Shown here piece after piece: positions 52,528-61,991 of a stretch of DNA of 64,000 nt; the stretch's first letter is position 1, and every line of letters starts with the position of its first letter. Made by a program: the position numbers and the translations under genes. The notes beneath the pieces were generated by a model. It was given only the letters and a program-made list of their open reading frames with translations. It did not search any database and was not told where the DNA came from. The stretch is from Lactobacillus sp. UCMA15818. GTDB lineage: Bacteria; Bacillota; Bacilli; Lactobacillales; Lactobacillaceae. The stretch lies in NCBI RefSeq assembly GCF_030400225.1, contig NZ_VJYB01000001.1, positions 310,001 through 374,000 on the forward strand, read 5' to 3'.

Positions 52528-54216
52528 CTATTTCTTTTTCGAAAAATGTCTGTGCTGATTGATTTCCATGATTACCGGTAAAATCACAGGATGTCGCTTT
52601 GTATGTTCATACAAGAAACGATTAAGCTGATCACGAACATCTTGTTTTAAATGGCCCCAATCAAATTCCTTGTTATCCAAATTCTTTTGCACAACCTCGG
52701 TAACAATACTAGCACTCTCCAAAATTAAATCACGACTTGTTTTAACATAAACAAATCCTCGTGATGTAATCTGTGGACTATCAACGATCTTTTTCTTTTT
52801 TCTATCAATTGTCACCACAGCAACAAAGACCCCATCTTCCGAGAGAATCTTGCGATCACGTAAAACGATATTTCCTATGTCACCAACACCGCTACCGTCA
52901 ATCAAAGTGTCACCAACCTCAACTGAACTAGCTAGTAACAACTTGTCATGATCATATTCAATAACATCACCCTTAGATGTAATGAAAATCTCGTCTTTTG
53001 AAATACCAATTTCTTGCGCACACCTACTGTTGGCAGCTAATAAACGATACTCGCCTTGTACAGGAATAACATATTTTGGCTTAAGCAGATTCATCATCAA
53101 TTGCAAATCATTGCGACTTGCATGACCAGATGAATTTAATTCGTCTGAAATGGCTTTAACATCTGCTCCCGCCCGATAAATCATATCTCTAGTTTTAGCA
53201 ACTGCAGTCTCCATGGCATGTGAAGGTGTCGTTGTTATGAAAACCAAATCTCCTTCTTTCAGTGAAACATTTTTATGCTTCCCTAAAGCCATTTTTTGTA
53301 ATGATTTTAACGGTTCACCAGAACGACCAGTTTCAAGAATTACCAGATTTTCATCTGGAATTTTCCCAATATCAGCCAGTGGTACCAATAATTCATCATT
53401 TGGAAGATGTAATTTTTCCAACCTCAAAGCAGTATTGATTATCTCTTCTGCATCGTGCCCAGTCAAAATAATTTTACGATTATTCTGTGCAGCTGCATCA
53501 AAAACCTGTTGTACTCGCATTATGTTTGAAGCAACACAAGCAACTACAATTCTGCCTTTACGGTACTCAAAATTTTCACTAATAAATTCAAAAATTTCAT
53601 ACTCTGCAACTGGTGCTTTGGGATTTTCGGCATTTGCAGAATCACTTAACAATGCCAAGACACCATTTTTGCCAATATCAGCAAGCCTTCCAAAATCCGT
53701 ACGATAACCATTCGTTGCGGTTTGATCAAACTTAAAGTCACCAGTGTATACGATACTCCCCTTTGCTGTTTTTACAACTATCCCACAAGATTCTGGTATA
53801 GAATGTGTGGTCTTAAAAAAGGAGACCGTTGCATTCTCAAAATCAATTTCAGTCTGATCATTAACAATATGAAAATCATCAAACTTCCTTGTTTTTTCCT
53901 CATCATGTACCGTAATTTTTGCCAACTCAATCGTTAATTCAGTTCCAAAAACAGGTACATCAAACTCACTCAAGAAATATGGTAAAGCTCCAATCGCATC
54001 GGCATGTCCATGTGTCAAAAAAACACCAACGATTTTACTTGCATTTGCTCGCAAAAAACTAAAATCAGGAATAACAGTATCAATTCCCAACAACCCGTTC
54101 TCAGGATACTTCAATCCACAATCCAAAATAAATATCTCATCACCCACTTCAACAGCGTACATATTTTTCGCATTTTCACGTACACCACCAAGTGGAATGA
54201 TTTTTATATCACTCAT
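52528..54216 (-). CDS. rnjB: RNase J2-type ribonuclease
   Basis: A metallo-beta-lactamase/beta-CASP RNase of 562 aa. Start LGGVRENAKNMY; the first metal motif reads HGHADAIG at 69-76. It lacks the second His of the canonical HxHxDH site (Ala74 instead), as in streptococcal RNase J2, which is weak alone and works with RNase J1. Later motifs are VYTGDFKFD, SDSANAE and SGHAS. Position after dapA matches B. subtilis rnjB, supporting the J2 call. Confidence 0.9.
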   Translation of the reverse strand: MSDIKIIPLGGVRENAKNMYAVEVGDEIFILDCGLKYPENGLLGIDTVIPDFSFLRANASKIVGVFLTHGHADAIGALPYFLSEFDVPVFGTELTIELAKITVHDEEKTRKFDDFHIVNDQTEIDFENATVSFFKTTHSIPESCGIVVKTAKGSIVYTGDFKFDQTATNGYRTDFGRLADIGKNGVLALLSDSANAENPKAPVAEYEIFEFISENFEYRKGRIVVACVASNIMRVQQVFDAAAQNNRKIILTGHDAEEIINTALRLEKLHLPNDELLVPLADIGKIPDENLVILETGRSGEPLKSLQKMALGKHKNVSLKEGDLVFITTTPSHAMETAVAKTRDMIYRAGADVKAISDELNSSGHASRNDLQLMMNLLKPKYVIPVQGEYRLLAANSRCAQEIGISKDEIFITSKGDVIEYDHDKLLLASSVEVGDTLIDGSGVGDIGNIVLRDRKILSEDGVFVAVVTIDRKKKKIVDSPQITSRGFVYVKTSRDLILESASIVTEVVQKNLDNKEFDWGHLKQDVRDQLNRFLYEHTKRHPVILPVIMEINQHRHFSKKK

Positions 54217-54231
54217 GCTTTCACCTCTCTT

Positions 54232-55104
54232 TTAAATATTTAATATTTTTATTAACTGCTTAAGCCGCTCTTCAGGTAATTCTAAAATTGGAAGTCTGCA
54301 ACCACCTACATTGAGACCCTTATAATTGAGAATTGCCTTCACAGGGCTTGGTGATGGTGCACTAAAAACAGCTGCCATTTTAGGAGTTAATGCGCGCATT
54401 ATCGCACCGGCTTCCTTATACTTTCCTTGTTCTACTAGTGCATACATTTCTTCAATCTCGCTACCGTAAATATGAGCAGCAACAGAAATAACACCATTAG
54501 CACCAACAGTCTTAGCTACCAATGCATCCGCATCCTCACCCGTATATGTCAAAAAGTCATCAGGTGTTTCTGCCACAATTCGACTCAAATTAACACTTCC
54601 AGTACAATCCTTAATCCCAATAATATTTTTAACTTTTGCTAAGGTCGCAATTGTTTCTACTTTCATAGTAACACCTGTTCTACCAGGAATATTGTAGATG
54701 ATTATTGGTAACAGGCTTGCGTTAGCAATCACTGTAAAATGAGCAATCATCCCTCTTTGATCAGGCTTGTTATAGTAAGGAACCACTACCAATGCTGCAT
54801 CAACACCATTAATTTTAGCAACTTCATTTGTAAACTCTATTGTCTGCGCAGTATTGTTGGACCCCGTGCCGGCAATTACAGGAACTCTCCCATCAACAAA
54901 CTCTACCGTTTTCTTGATCAATTCAATTTTTTCAGACTTGGTCAATGTAGGCGCTTCGCCAGTTGTCCCTGAAACAAGAACTCCCTTTGTCCCTGAACTC
55001 AACAAATGATTAATCAGCTTCTCAAGTCGTTCGTAACTTACCTGCCCATCCTCATCAAAAGGTGTGACCATTGCTGTTATAATTTCAGCATTATCAAATT
55101 TCAT
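54232..55104 (-). CDS. dapA: 4-hydroxy-tetrahydrodipicolinate synthase DapA
   Basis: Condenses pyruvate with aspartate semialdehyde in lysine and diaminopimelate synthesis (290 aa). Schiff-base Lys165 is in IGIKDCTGS, Tyr137 in YNIPGRTG and Thr47-Thr48 in SGTTGEAPTL. Placed 15 bases after asd, whose product is its substrate. Confidence 0.96.
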   Translation of the reverse strand: MKFDNAEIITAMVTPFDEDGQVSYERLEKLINHLLSSGTKGVLVSGTTGEAPTLTKSEKIELIKKTVEFVDGRVPVIAGTGSNNTAQTIEFTNEVAKINGVDAALVVVPYYNKPDQRGMIAHFTVIANASLLPIIIYNIPGRTGVTMKVETIATLAKVKNIIGIKDCTGSVNLSRIVAETPDDFLTYTGEDADALVAKTVGANGVISVAAHIYGSEIEEMYALVEQGKYKEAGAIMRALTPKMAAVFSAPSPSPVKAILNYKGLNVGGCRLPILELPEERLKQLIKILNI

Positions 55105-55119
55105 TATTTCAACCCCTAC

Positions 55120-56169
55120 TTAGTCTGGAACGCGCATCAAATCAAGTGCATGAAGCCGCTCTGCTATTTGTACAGAATTCCATGCAGCTCCCTTTAATAA
55201 GTTATCAGAAACACAGTATAAATGGAAAGAATTGGCTTGTTCCTTGTCAGCCCTGATTCTTCCAACAAATGTATCCTTTTTGCCCTCAGCATTAACAGCT
55301 TGCGGATAAATCTGATTTTGGGGATCATCTTCAAGGACAACCCCTGGTGCAATCTTTAAAATAGATTGCAATTTTGCCACGTCAGCCCCGCCTTTTTCTA
55401 GTTCGAACCACACTGATTCTGAATGGGCAACGGCAACTGGAACACGCACACAAGTTGCGGTTACTTGCAAGTTTTGATCTGACATAATCTTCTTTGTCTC
55501 ATGAATCATCTTCCATTCTTCATGAGAATAACCGTCATCTTCAAAAACATCAATCTGTGCAAGTGGATTGAAAGCAATTTGATAATGTTTCTTGGCACCT
55601 GACACTGGCAATATCTGTGGTTCATATTCTTCACCGTTAAGAATTGCTTGTGTTTCATCATGTAGCTCTTGAATTGCACGATTACCAGCTCCAGAAACAG
55701 CTTGTAGAGTCGTAACAATCACTTTCTTGAGCCCGTAAACTTTCCGCAATGGTTCCAAAGCCACAACCATCTGAATTGTGGAACAATTAGGATTTGCAAT
55801 TATTCCCTTGTGCCCATAAAGGGCTTTTTCATTAACTTCTGGTACAACCAATGGCACTCCGTCTTCCATCCGAAAGGCGCTCGTATTATCAACAACAACT
55901 GCTCCGCGTTTTACCGCTTCAGGTGCAAATTTTTTCGACACTCCACCACCTGCAGAAAAAAGAGCTAAGTTTATATTATTAAAAGAATCGGGAACAAGTT
56001 CTTCAACAACTACATCCTCATCCTTAAATTTTAAGACTTTTCCTGCTGACCGTTTTGAAGCCAAATATTTAACACTAGCAATTGGTAACTTTGATTCTTC
56101 CAGCATTTGAATCATTCGAGTGCCTACAGCACCTGTTGCACCCACAACAGCAACATTATATCCGTCCAT
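55120..56169 (-). CDS. asd: Aspartate-semialdehyde dehydrogenase
   Basis: Makes aspartate semialdehyde from aspartyl phosphate with NADPH (349 aa). Nucleotide loop GATGAVG is at 10-16, the catalytic Cys129 in NPNCSTIQ, and the catalytic His in [10 protein letters not shown]. First gene of asd-dapA-rnjB. No lysine riboswitch was recognised upstream. Confidence 0.96.
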   Translation of the reverse strand: MDGYNVAVVGATGAVGTRMIQMLEESKLPIASVKYLASKRSAGKVLKFKDEDVVVEELVPDSFNNINLALFSAGGGVSKKFAPEAVKRGAVVVDNTSAFRMEDGVPLVVPEVNEKALYGHKGIIANPNCSTIQMVVALEPLRKVYGLKKVIVTTLQAVSGAGNRAIQELHDETQAILNGEEYEPQILPVSGAKKHYQIAFNPLAQIDVFEDDGYSHEEWKMIHETKKIMSDQNLQVTATCVRVPVAVAHSESVWFELEKGGADVAKLQSILKIAPGVVLEDDPQNQIYPQAVNAEGKKDTFVGRIRADKEQANSFHLYCVSDNLLKGAAWNSVQIAERLHALDLMRVPD

Positions 56170-56203
56170 ACGAAAAACCTTCTTTTTTTCTTATTGAAAC
56201 ACA

Positions 56204-56212
56204 ATTATAACA
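56204..56212 (-). promoter_or_regulatory. Extended -10 promoter of asd
   Basis: On the minus strand TGTTATAAT, an extended -10 (TGn TATAAT) with no good -35, about 35 bases before the asd start. Confidence 0.55.
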
Positions 56213-56319
56213 TATTTAACGTAAAAATTGCGTTTTTAAAGAACATACTTGTATTTTATTTTTCATCATTTTATCATTTAATTGCTATTTACCGTTAATA
56301 GTTTTGTCTTTTTTATATA

Positions 56320-56356
56320 AAAAAAACCGGGTCAAAATTTAACTTTTGACCCAGCC
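56320..56356 (-). terminator. rpsO terminator, composite-repeat family short form
   Basis: Minus-strand stem GCTGGGTCAAAAG / TTTTGACCCGG, loop TTAAA, followed by eight T; 12 bases after the rpsO stop. This is the cleanest case showing that the repeat's stem-loop is a real Rho-independent terminator. Confidence 0.9.
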
Positions 56357-56368
56357 TCAATTCATGAA

Positions 56369-56638
56369 TTAACGACGCAAGCCTAAGCTCTTGATTAATT
56401 CACGGTAACGTTGAACATCATTTGCACGTAAGTATGCTAACAAGTTACGACGATGACCGATTTTCTTCATCAATCCACGCTGTGATGCATAATCTTTTTT
56501 ATGTGAACGAATATGATCATTAAGTTCGTTGATATCAAATGTTAAAACGGCAATTTGAACTTCAGCAGAACCTGTGTCGCCTTCGTGACGAGCATATTTT
56601 TGCATAATCTCTGTTTTCTTTTCTTTTGAGACTGCCAT
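56369..56638 (-). CDS. rpsO: 30S ribosomal protein S15
   Basis: S15 (89 aa) binds 16S rRNA in the platform. Typical sequence [22 protein letters not shown]... with [19 protein letters not shown] 56638 follows GGAAGGTGGGAAACAAC. Single gene. Confidence 0.98.
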   Translation of the reverse strand: MAVSKEKKTEIMQKYARHEGDTGSAEVQIAVLTFDINELNDHIRSHKKDYASQRGLMKKIGHRRNLLAYLRANDVQRYRELIKSLGLRR

Positions 56639-56735
56639 GTTGTTTCCCACCTTCCATAATTTAAGATACCACTATCCCGGAATAACGTTGGTGAGCATCG
56701 CTACTCTGAGTCTAGGGTCTGTGCTAAGCACTAAT
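56639..56735 (-). promoter_or_regulatory. rpsO leader with several small stems
   Basis: Between promoter and start lie about 95 bases of leader with a GTGCTTAGCAC hairpin and further GC-rich segments (GACCCTAGACTC, GTAGCGATGCTCACC, CCGGGATAG). S15 leaders in Bacilli bind S15 and repress translation; this may be one, though I could not match it fully by eye. Confidence 0.4.
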
Positions 56736-56739
56736 AAAC

Positions 56740-56768
56740 AGTATACACATTTCAAAAATTAATTTCAA
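56740..56768 (-). promoter_or_regulatory. rpsO promoter
   Basis: On the minus strand -35 TTGAAA (56763-56768), 17 bases, -10 TATACT (56740-56745). Confidence 0.65.
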
Positions 56769-56825
56769 CTATAAAATCTATCGAATGAGTCAAGGAAATT
56801 TGCTTGACACTTTTTCACTTTTTTA

Positions 56826-56854
56826 TTGCATTGTGAACAAAGCTCTTGTATAAT
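56826..56854 (+). promoter_or_regulatory. rpsT promoter
   Basis: -35 TTGCAT, 17 bases, -10 TATAAT, about 60 bases before rpsT. Divergent from the rpsO promoter, 57 bases apart. Confidence 0.7.
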
Positions 56855-56915
56855 AGCCTATGTTGAATATTTTATGATACCGGTATGGAATCATGTTAAT
56901 GTGGAGGTGAAATTT

Positions 56916-57170
56916 TTGCCAATTATCAAATCAGCTATTAAGCGTGTAGTTACTAATGAAAAAGCTGGCGCTCGTAATTCTTCTCAATTGAGCTCAATGC
57001 GTACTGCTGTTAAAAAGTTCGAAAGTGCTAAGACAGCAGGTTCTGAAAATGTAGAAGATTTATATAAGGCAGCTGTTAAAGCTGTTGACCAAGCTAAATC
57101 AAAAGGTTTAATTAAAGCAAATAAGGCTGCACGTGACAAGTCTCGTCTTACAGCTCGTTTAGCAAAATAA
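56916..57170 (+). CDS. rpsT: 30S ribosomal protein S20
   Basis: S20 (84 aa) is an early-binding 16S rRNA protein. Sequence begins [17 protein letters not shown] and ends in basic helices ([18 protein letters not shown]). The TTG start lies after GGAGGTGAAATTT. A longer frame from 56826 runs through the promoter and leader and is not real. Confidence 0.96.
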   Translation: MPIIKSAIKRVVTNEKAGARNSSQLSSMRTAVKKFESAKTAGSENVEDLYKAAVKAVDQAKSKGLIKANKAARDKSRLTARLAK

Positions 57171-57171
57171 T

Positions 57172-57208
57172 AAAAAAGCGCTCTTCGAAATGAAGAAGCG
57201 TTTTTTTT
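57172..57208. terminator. Terminator shared by rpsT and holA
   Basis: Stem AAAAGCGCtCTTC / GAAGaAGCGTTTT with runs of A and T at each end, between two convergent genes. The holA stop touches its right edge. Confidence 0.85.
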
Positions 57209-58233
57209 TACCTTTTTTTTGAAAAATATCCCAGCATAAACAACTGAAATAATTGACCCGCATTCTTTTGTGATGACTTCATCTGTTCTTCTAATTTTAC
57301 TAATCCTGAATATTTTTCACTTAATGTTTTTCTTGAATATTTTCTGCTATTTTGTAAGGCCAGCTTAACTCTGTACGGATGTACTTTCAACGCACTTGCA
57401 ATATTTCCTTGTGCATACCCATGTTGTTGCAGTATTTGAACTTGTAAGAGTAATCTGACCTGACTAATCAAAATTGCATTAATTTTTAGTGGTTCCTCAT
57501 GCTGTTCAATTAAATCATCATACATCTCAATTGCAACTGCAATTTTATCACTTAACACTAACTCACCCAAATCAAATATATTTTGTTCTAGCGTTTGAGC
57601 AACCATTCTATCTACCATTTCTTCACTGATAACTTTTGTTTGATTAGCCAATAAAAAAAGTTTAGAAAGTTCATTCGTAATTAATGATAATTTCCCCTCA
57701 GTTCTTATTTTCAATAAATCATAAGCTTTTGCTTCAATTGTATATCCATTCTTACTAAGGAGATTTTTAACTTCTCGCGCGGTATCTTTTTCAGAAGAAT
57801 ATCCACTCTCAAGCAAAGTTGCATTCTTTAATAACTGTTTTGTTATTTTCTTGCGTTCATCGAGTTTTTCATAAGGTGCAACAAAAAGCATTATTGTTCG
57901 CGGTTCAGGATTTTTAATATAATTTGATAATTCGTCTACGTTCTGATCTAACTTTGTTTTTTTACCCTCGGCAGTTAAAAAAATTGGGCGCTTAATAATT
58001 ATTAGTTTCCTTTCTCCAAAAAAAGGAGCTGAAAGTGCATCACTTAATGCATCTGTGAGTAAATTAACCTCCATATCATATTGTCCAATATTCATCGCTC
58101 TTTCTTCTTCAGGAATACATTCGATAAATGCTCTAACAACTTTTTCTTGAACATACGCCTCTTTCCCAAGAACTACATAGATATTGTCAAAAAAATCCCC
58201 TGCTATCTTTGTAAGCAGTTCACTAATCTTCAT
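57208..58233 (-). CDS. holA: DNA polymerase III delta subunit HolA
   Basis: The clamp-loader wrench that opens the beta clamp (341 aa). Pattern fits: NIYVVLGKEAYVQEKVVRAF at the start, FFGERKLIIIKRP, GKLSLITNELSKLFLL, and the C-terminal LLQVQILQQHGYAQGNIASAL. Starts by overlapping the comEC stop (ATGA). The comEA-EB-EC-holA order is common in Bacilli. Confidence 0.92.
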   Translation of the reverse strand: MKISELLTKIAGDFFDNIYVVLGKEAYVQEKVVRAFIECIPEEERAMNIGQYDMEVNLLTDALSDALSAPFFGERKLIIIKRPIFLTAEGKKTKLDQNVDELSNYIKNPEPRTIMLFVAPYEKLDERKKITKQLLKNATLLESGYSSEKDTAREVKNLLSKNGYTIEAKAYDLLKIRTEGKLSLITNELSKLFLLANQTKVISEEMVDRMVAQTLEQNIFDLGELVLSDKIAVAIEMYDDLIEQHEEPLKINAILISQVRLLLQVQILQQHGYAQGNIASALKVHPYRVKLALQNSRKYSRKTLSEKYSGLVKLEEQMKSSQKNAGQLFQLFMLGYFSKKR

Positions 58234-60464
58234 CTCATTTCACCATTTTCCTTTAAAAAAGTTTTAATTATTGTTTCATTATTTTTCGTGGGGATCACCT
58301 GAATCATACCAGCATTTGCGGTATTAACATATGGTACTTTAAACTCATCCAAAGTCGCTAAAGTTTCTATATTAGGATGCCCATATCGATTATTACGGCC
58401 CGCAGAAATTACTGCAAATTTTGGCTTTAATTTATTCACATATTCCTTTGCAGTAGACGTCTTACTACCATGATGGCCTATTTTTAGTATATCAGCTTGT
58501 AGTGTTTTGAAAAGATTGATTACTTCTTTTTCACCATCTTGATCTAAGTCCCCACTTATAATAAATGATGTCTTTTTTAAATTAAAACTCACAGCTATTG
58601 AATCTTCATTCTTTCCTTCACCTCTAATAAAAGGATGCAGAATTTTAAAAATACCAATCCGATCAGCTTTCACAATCGAAATTGGATATACTCTATTCAT
58701 GTCAATTGTAGAGTCTGCCAAACGAGTTTGGAAGGAAGTTAACGAGTCCATCCCATCAGGCACAAACAACCGATTAATCTTTATTTTCTGAGTGAGTGAT
58801 GGAAAATTTCCTACATGGTCAGTATCTTGGTGTGTCAAAAAGAGATTATCAATTTTGCTGATGCCCTTACTGAGTAAATAATTTGCGATAATTGTTTCAC
58901 CCATCGTTTTAGATGTCCGCTTCTTCCATTCTTCATTGTTGTTGAATGTAACTTTGCCACCCGTATCTACTAAAGTGATGCTCTTATTAAAGCGTTCCCT
59001 AATTAAAGTACTATCACCCTGACCAATATCGAAATAAACTACCTGATCTTGTAATGGAAATCTGATTATTACAGCACAAAAAACAAATGAAATACTCAGA
59101 TAAACCAATATTTTCCGCGAGTTTTCTCTCCGTTCTGAGAGTAGCAACAAAACAAGCCAGAGTACTACAAAAAATAATGGTGGTTTTCCATAATCCCAAG
59201 TAAGCGGCCAAGAACTTAAAGAAAATAATATTTTTGTAAAAACCATAAGAACTTGATTACACAGAGTTCCAAGTACGGGAGCTATGGCACCAATAACAAC
59301 TGCTGGCATCACTATCCATTCAAAGAAAGGAACCATTCCAACTGATAAAAATGTAGTTAACCAATTCCATTCATAAGTGTTCCATAACACGATTGGAATA
59401 CTATATGCCGTTAATTTTAATCCTAAATGAATCGGATTAACTTTTCGATTAACAATTAAAATAAAGGTTAATAAATAACTCAACTGGGCTCCCATTGAGA
59501 AAATAATCAACGGGCACCAATACAAGTTAATTATTAAAACAAACGATTCAACGGCAATCCCTGAAACTGTTTTTTTGAAAAAAATCTGGATGAATAATAT
59601 TAGCCAACTCATCATTACTGCGCGTAATAAACTCGCAGAAAGACCACCAAGAATAGCATATAGTGGTAATACCATCAACAAAAACCAGGAACAAAACTCA
59701 TCCGTTATATATAATTTAGCAAAAAGCCACCTGAGTATTGCTATAATATAAAAAACATGCATTCCTGACAGGCTAAAAAGATACAATAACCCTAACTTAT
59801 TGATAATTTCAATTGGATTACTAAAATCAGAATCATAATACCCAAGTAACAGTAATTGGCTGTACCCAGCAAGTGGTTGAGCTATTTGTCCCAGGTAATC
59901 CAGTAGATACTTGCGAAAGTCACGAATATGGGCTAAAACTGTAGGTTCCCAAATAAATTTAGCCTGATTTTTTTCCAATTCATTAAGTTCTGCTATCTTT
60001 ACTATATTCACTATATTTTTTGTCTTTAAGAATTCTTGATAGTTAAACTGATTTTCATTTGTTGGACTGTCAGGTTGCTTAACTGTTCCTGAAAATAAAA
60101 AAACGTTTGTCTTGTTGTAATCGAGAAACAGCTTTTTTTCATCCTCTGTCTTGAAGATATAAAAAGACTGAACTTTTTGTTTTCCTTCAATCCAAAAAGC
60201 TGAAAACTTAAGCAAATCACCATCAATCTGTAAATCATCAGGATAAACAACTAGATGCTGTCTCGTTATTTCTGTTTCATTAATTATTGAACGTGCAGTC
60301 ATTTCCTTTTGCCACATAAAAAACACAACTAATGTAGCTACCACAAAAACAAGCCATGCCGTAAAAATTGGCATACTTCTGAGAGCAATCATCCTAATCA
60401 AAATTAAGATTAAAATTATTAAGGCAACCCAATTATAGGAAAACTTAAAAAAACAAAGTACCAC
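58230..60464 (-). CDS. comEC: DNA uptake channel protein ComEC
   Basis: The membrane channel for transforming DNA (744 aa from GTG 60464). Domains: membrane-bound N-terminal part with OB-like DUF4131 (about 60-180), Competence domain with many helices (about 200-450), and a C-terminal metallo-beta-lactamase domain (YFDIGQGDSTLI, LFLTHQDTDHVGNF, ISGDLDQDGE, KIGHHGSKTS). The gene seems intact. GTG 60464 has no ribosome site. The frame stays open to an ATA at 60500 with AAAGGAA ahead, giving (M)KNNLFLFAITAVVLCFF, a better N-terminus. Confidence 0.9.
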   Translation of the reverse strand: MVLCFFKFSYNWVALIILILILIRMIALRSMPIFTAWLVFVVATLVVFFMWQKEMTARSIINETEITRQHLVVYPDDLQIDGDLLKFSAFWIEGKQKVQSFYIFKTEDEKKLFLDYNKTNVFLFSGTVKQPDSPTNENQFNYQEFLKTKNIVNIVKIAELNELEKNQAKFIWEPTVLAHIRDFRKYLLDYLGQIAQPLAGYSQLLLLGYYDSDFSNPIEIINKLGLLYLFSLSGMHVFYIIAILRWLFAKLYITDEFCSWFLLMVLPLYAILGGLSASLLRAVMMSWLILFIQIFFKKTVSGIAVESFVLIINLYWCPLIIFSMGAQLSYLLTFILIVNRKVNPIHLGLKLTAYSIPIVLWNTYEWNWLTTFLSVGMVPFFEWIVMPAVVIGAIAPVLGTLCNQVLMVFTKILFSLSSWPLTWDYGKPPLFFVVLWLVLLLLSERRENSRKILVYLSISFVFCAVIIRFPLQDQVVYFDIGQGDSTLIRERFNKSITLVDTGGKVTFNNNEEWKKRTSKTMGETIIANYLLSKGISKIDNLFLTHQDTDHVGNFPSLTQKIKINRLFVPDGMDSLTSFQTRLADSTIDMNRVYPISIVKADRIGIFKILHPFIRGEGKNEDSIAVSFNLKKTSFIISGDLDQDGEKEVINLFKTLQADILKIGHHGSKTSTAKEYVNKLKPKFAVISAGRNNRYGHPNIETLATLDEFKVPYVNTANAGMIQVIPTKNNETIIKTFLKENGEMR

Positions 60465-60496
60465 TGCAGTTATTGCAAAAAGAAATAAATTATTTT

Positions 60497-60994
60497 TTAT
60501 GAATCAATTTCCTTTATATTTTCAAACAGAGAATCTGTTGCTACTTTTTGCAAATATGCCGCATCAAGTTTAACTTGCTCAACCTCAACATTTTTTAATT
60601 TCATCAACTTCAAAGCATATTCATCATTATGATAATTTCTTAGAAAATATATCTTTTTTATTCCAGATTGCAAAAGCATTTTTGTGCACTGCAAACAAGG
60701 AAAATCTGTGACGTAGACTTCTGCTCCCTCTGTTGCAACACCAAACTTAGCACACTGCAATACTGCATTCATCTCTGCATGAATCGTTCGAACACAATGC
60801 CCATCAACTAAATAACATCCATGGTCAATACAATGCTCGTCGCCAGAAACTGAACCATTGTAGCCACCAGCAATGACTCGTTTATCACGTACTAATATCG
60901 CTCCAACTGAAAGTCTTTCACAAGTACTACGTAAAGATAATAAGACTGCTTGCATCATAAAATATTGATTCCAGGGAATCCTCTTATTCTTCAT
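60497..60994 (-). CDS. comEB: ComEB/dCMP deaminase family protein
   Basis: A zinc-dependent deaminase (165 aa). Zinc and catalytic motifs are TIHAEMNAV and DFPCLQC; CERLSVGAILVRDKRVIAGGYNG is typical of dCMP deaminases. It may make dUMP; its role in transformation is unclear even in B. subtilis. ATG 60994 follows AAAGGTGAGAG. Confidence 0.92.
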   Translation of the reverse strand: MKNKRIPWNQYFMMQAVLLSLRSTCERLSVGAILVRDKRVIAGGYNGSVSGDEHCIDHGCYLVDGHCVRTIHAEMNAVLQCAKFGVATEGAEVYVTDFPCLQCTKMLLQSGIKKIYFLRNYHNDEYALKLMKLKNVEVEQVKLDAAYLQKVATDSLFENIKEIDS

Positions 60995-61064
60995 ACTCTC
61001 ACCTTTCAATAATTTATTTAATATAATAATATATCAGAACTTATTATTCGGCAATACTGTTATA

Positions 61065-61763
61065 TTATGGCGATACATCGAGATACATCTGGAATTTTTC
61101 AAATGTCTTATCTCCCACGCCTGAGATATCCTTTAATTCATCAAGTTGATTAATTTTTCCATGTTCTGTTCTATAAGCAAGAATCTGTTCTGCTTTTTTA
61201 TCTCCTATTCCTGGGATCGTCTCCAATTCTTCCTTTGTAACCTGATTAATATCATATTTTCTTGTTCCTGACTCATTAGTGGACTGAGCAGTACTTGTTA
61301 CCTTTGTATCAGCCGTGATTGCTCCACTACTTTGTACAGTAGTTGTTAGTGAATTAGAAAACTCACCTTCAAAAGGGATATAGACAACAATTTGATCTTG
61401 CAAAATCAGTGCTAGATTCACTTGATTTTTATCTGCATTTTCAAGCATTCCGCCAGCCTTTTTAACAATCTCGTTCACACGTGCGCCATTTTTCAAAACA
61501 TAAACGTCTGGGTATCTGACTGCACCTTTAATATCCACAGAAATCGCTGCTGTATTCTTCGAATTTTCCTTATCAGTAACATTTGATGCGGATGTCATCA
61601 CCGCCTTACTGCTATTTGTTGAAAAGCTGAATGTTTCATTATTTTGTGATGAATCGTTTTTTAAAATGTATACAAGAAACACACTGCCTAATCCTAAAAA
61701 AACGAAAATTACTATAATACATAATTTCTTATTCTCTATCCATAATTCATAAAGTCTATCCAC
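61065..61763 (-). CDS. comEA: DNA receptor for transformation ComEA
   Basis: The membrane-anchored DNA-binding receptor (232 aa). One N-terminal helix (about 10-30), a Ser/Asn linker, an SLBB domain (about 68-125: VDIKGAVRYPDVYVL) and two helix-hairpin-helix units (ITKEELETIPGIGDKKAEQI-like, then LKDISGVGDKTFEKF). GTG 61763 follows GGAGGACTT; the in-frame ATG at 61778 is inside the G-rich ribosome site. Separated by 70 bases from comEB. Confidence 0.92.
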   Translation of the reverse strand: MDRLYELWIENKKLCIIVIFVFLGLGSVFLVYILKNDSSQNNETFSFSTNSSKAVMTSASNVTDKENSKNTAAISVDIKGAVRYPDVYVLKNGARVNEIVKKAGGMLENADKNQVNLALILQDQIVVYIPFEGEFSNSLTTTVQSSGAITADTKVTSTAQSTNESGTRKYDINQVTKEELETIPGIGDKKAEQILAYRTEHGKINQLDELKDISGVGDKTFEKFQMYLDVSP

Positions 61764-61824
61764 AAGTCCTCCCCCCATGTTATTAAGTACGCTAGAAAAT
61801 TATTCTTGACAAAAATATAATGAA

Positions 61825-61910
61825 AAAGCACCCCATAATAATCAGATTTTGGGGGTCTACCCCTAAAGTAGGGGCACACCTCATTTTGTCTAACTATTAT
61901 GAGGCACTTC
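61825..61910. other. Long imperfect palindrome upstream of comEA
   Basis: Arms of about 40 bases (61826-61864 and 61868-61909) pair around CCCCTAAAGTAGGGG. An alternative inner pairing GGGGTAGACCCC is possible. Read towards comEA it ends GTGCTTTTTC, like a terminator. It could end the DUF1304 transcript, work as an attenuator, or be a mobile-element remnant. Confidence 0.65.
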
Positions 61911-61991
61911 ATAACAAGTCTCATATCCGGTCCTTCTATTAACTAATATATATGCTTACTCCACAAATCAAACCCTCAAAAAAGCTCTATC

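Noticed and set aside
56826-56915. An upstream start extending rpsT by 30 codons
   Set aside because: It contains the promoter and leader. S20 begins at TTG 56916 with a strong ribosome site.
61736-61924. A 62-codon frame on the minus strand upstream of comEA
   Set aside because: It runs through the long palindrome and the comEA ribosome site and has no start context. It is a by-product of the repeat, not a gene.
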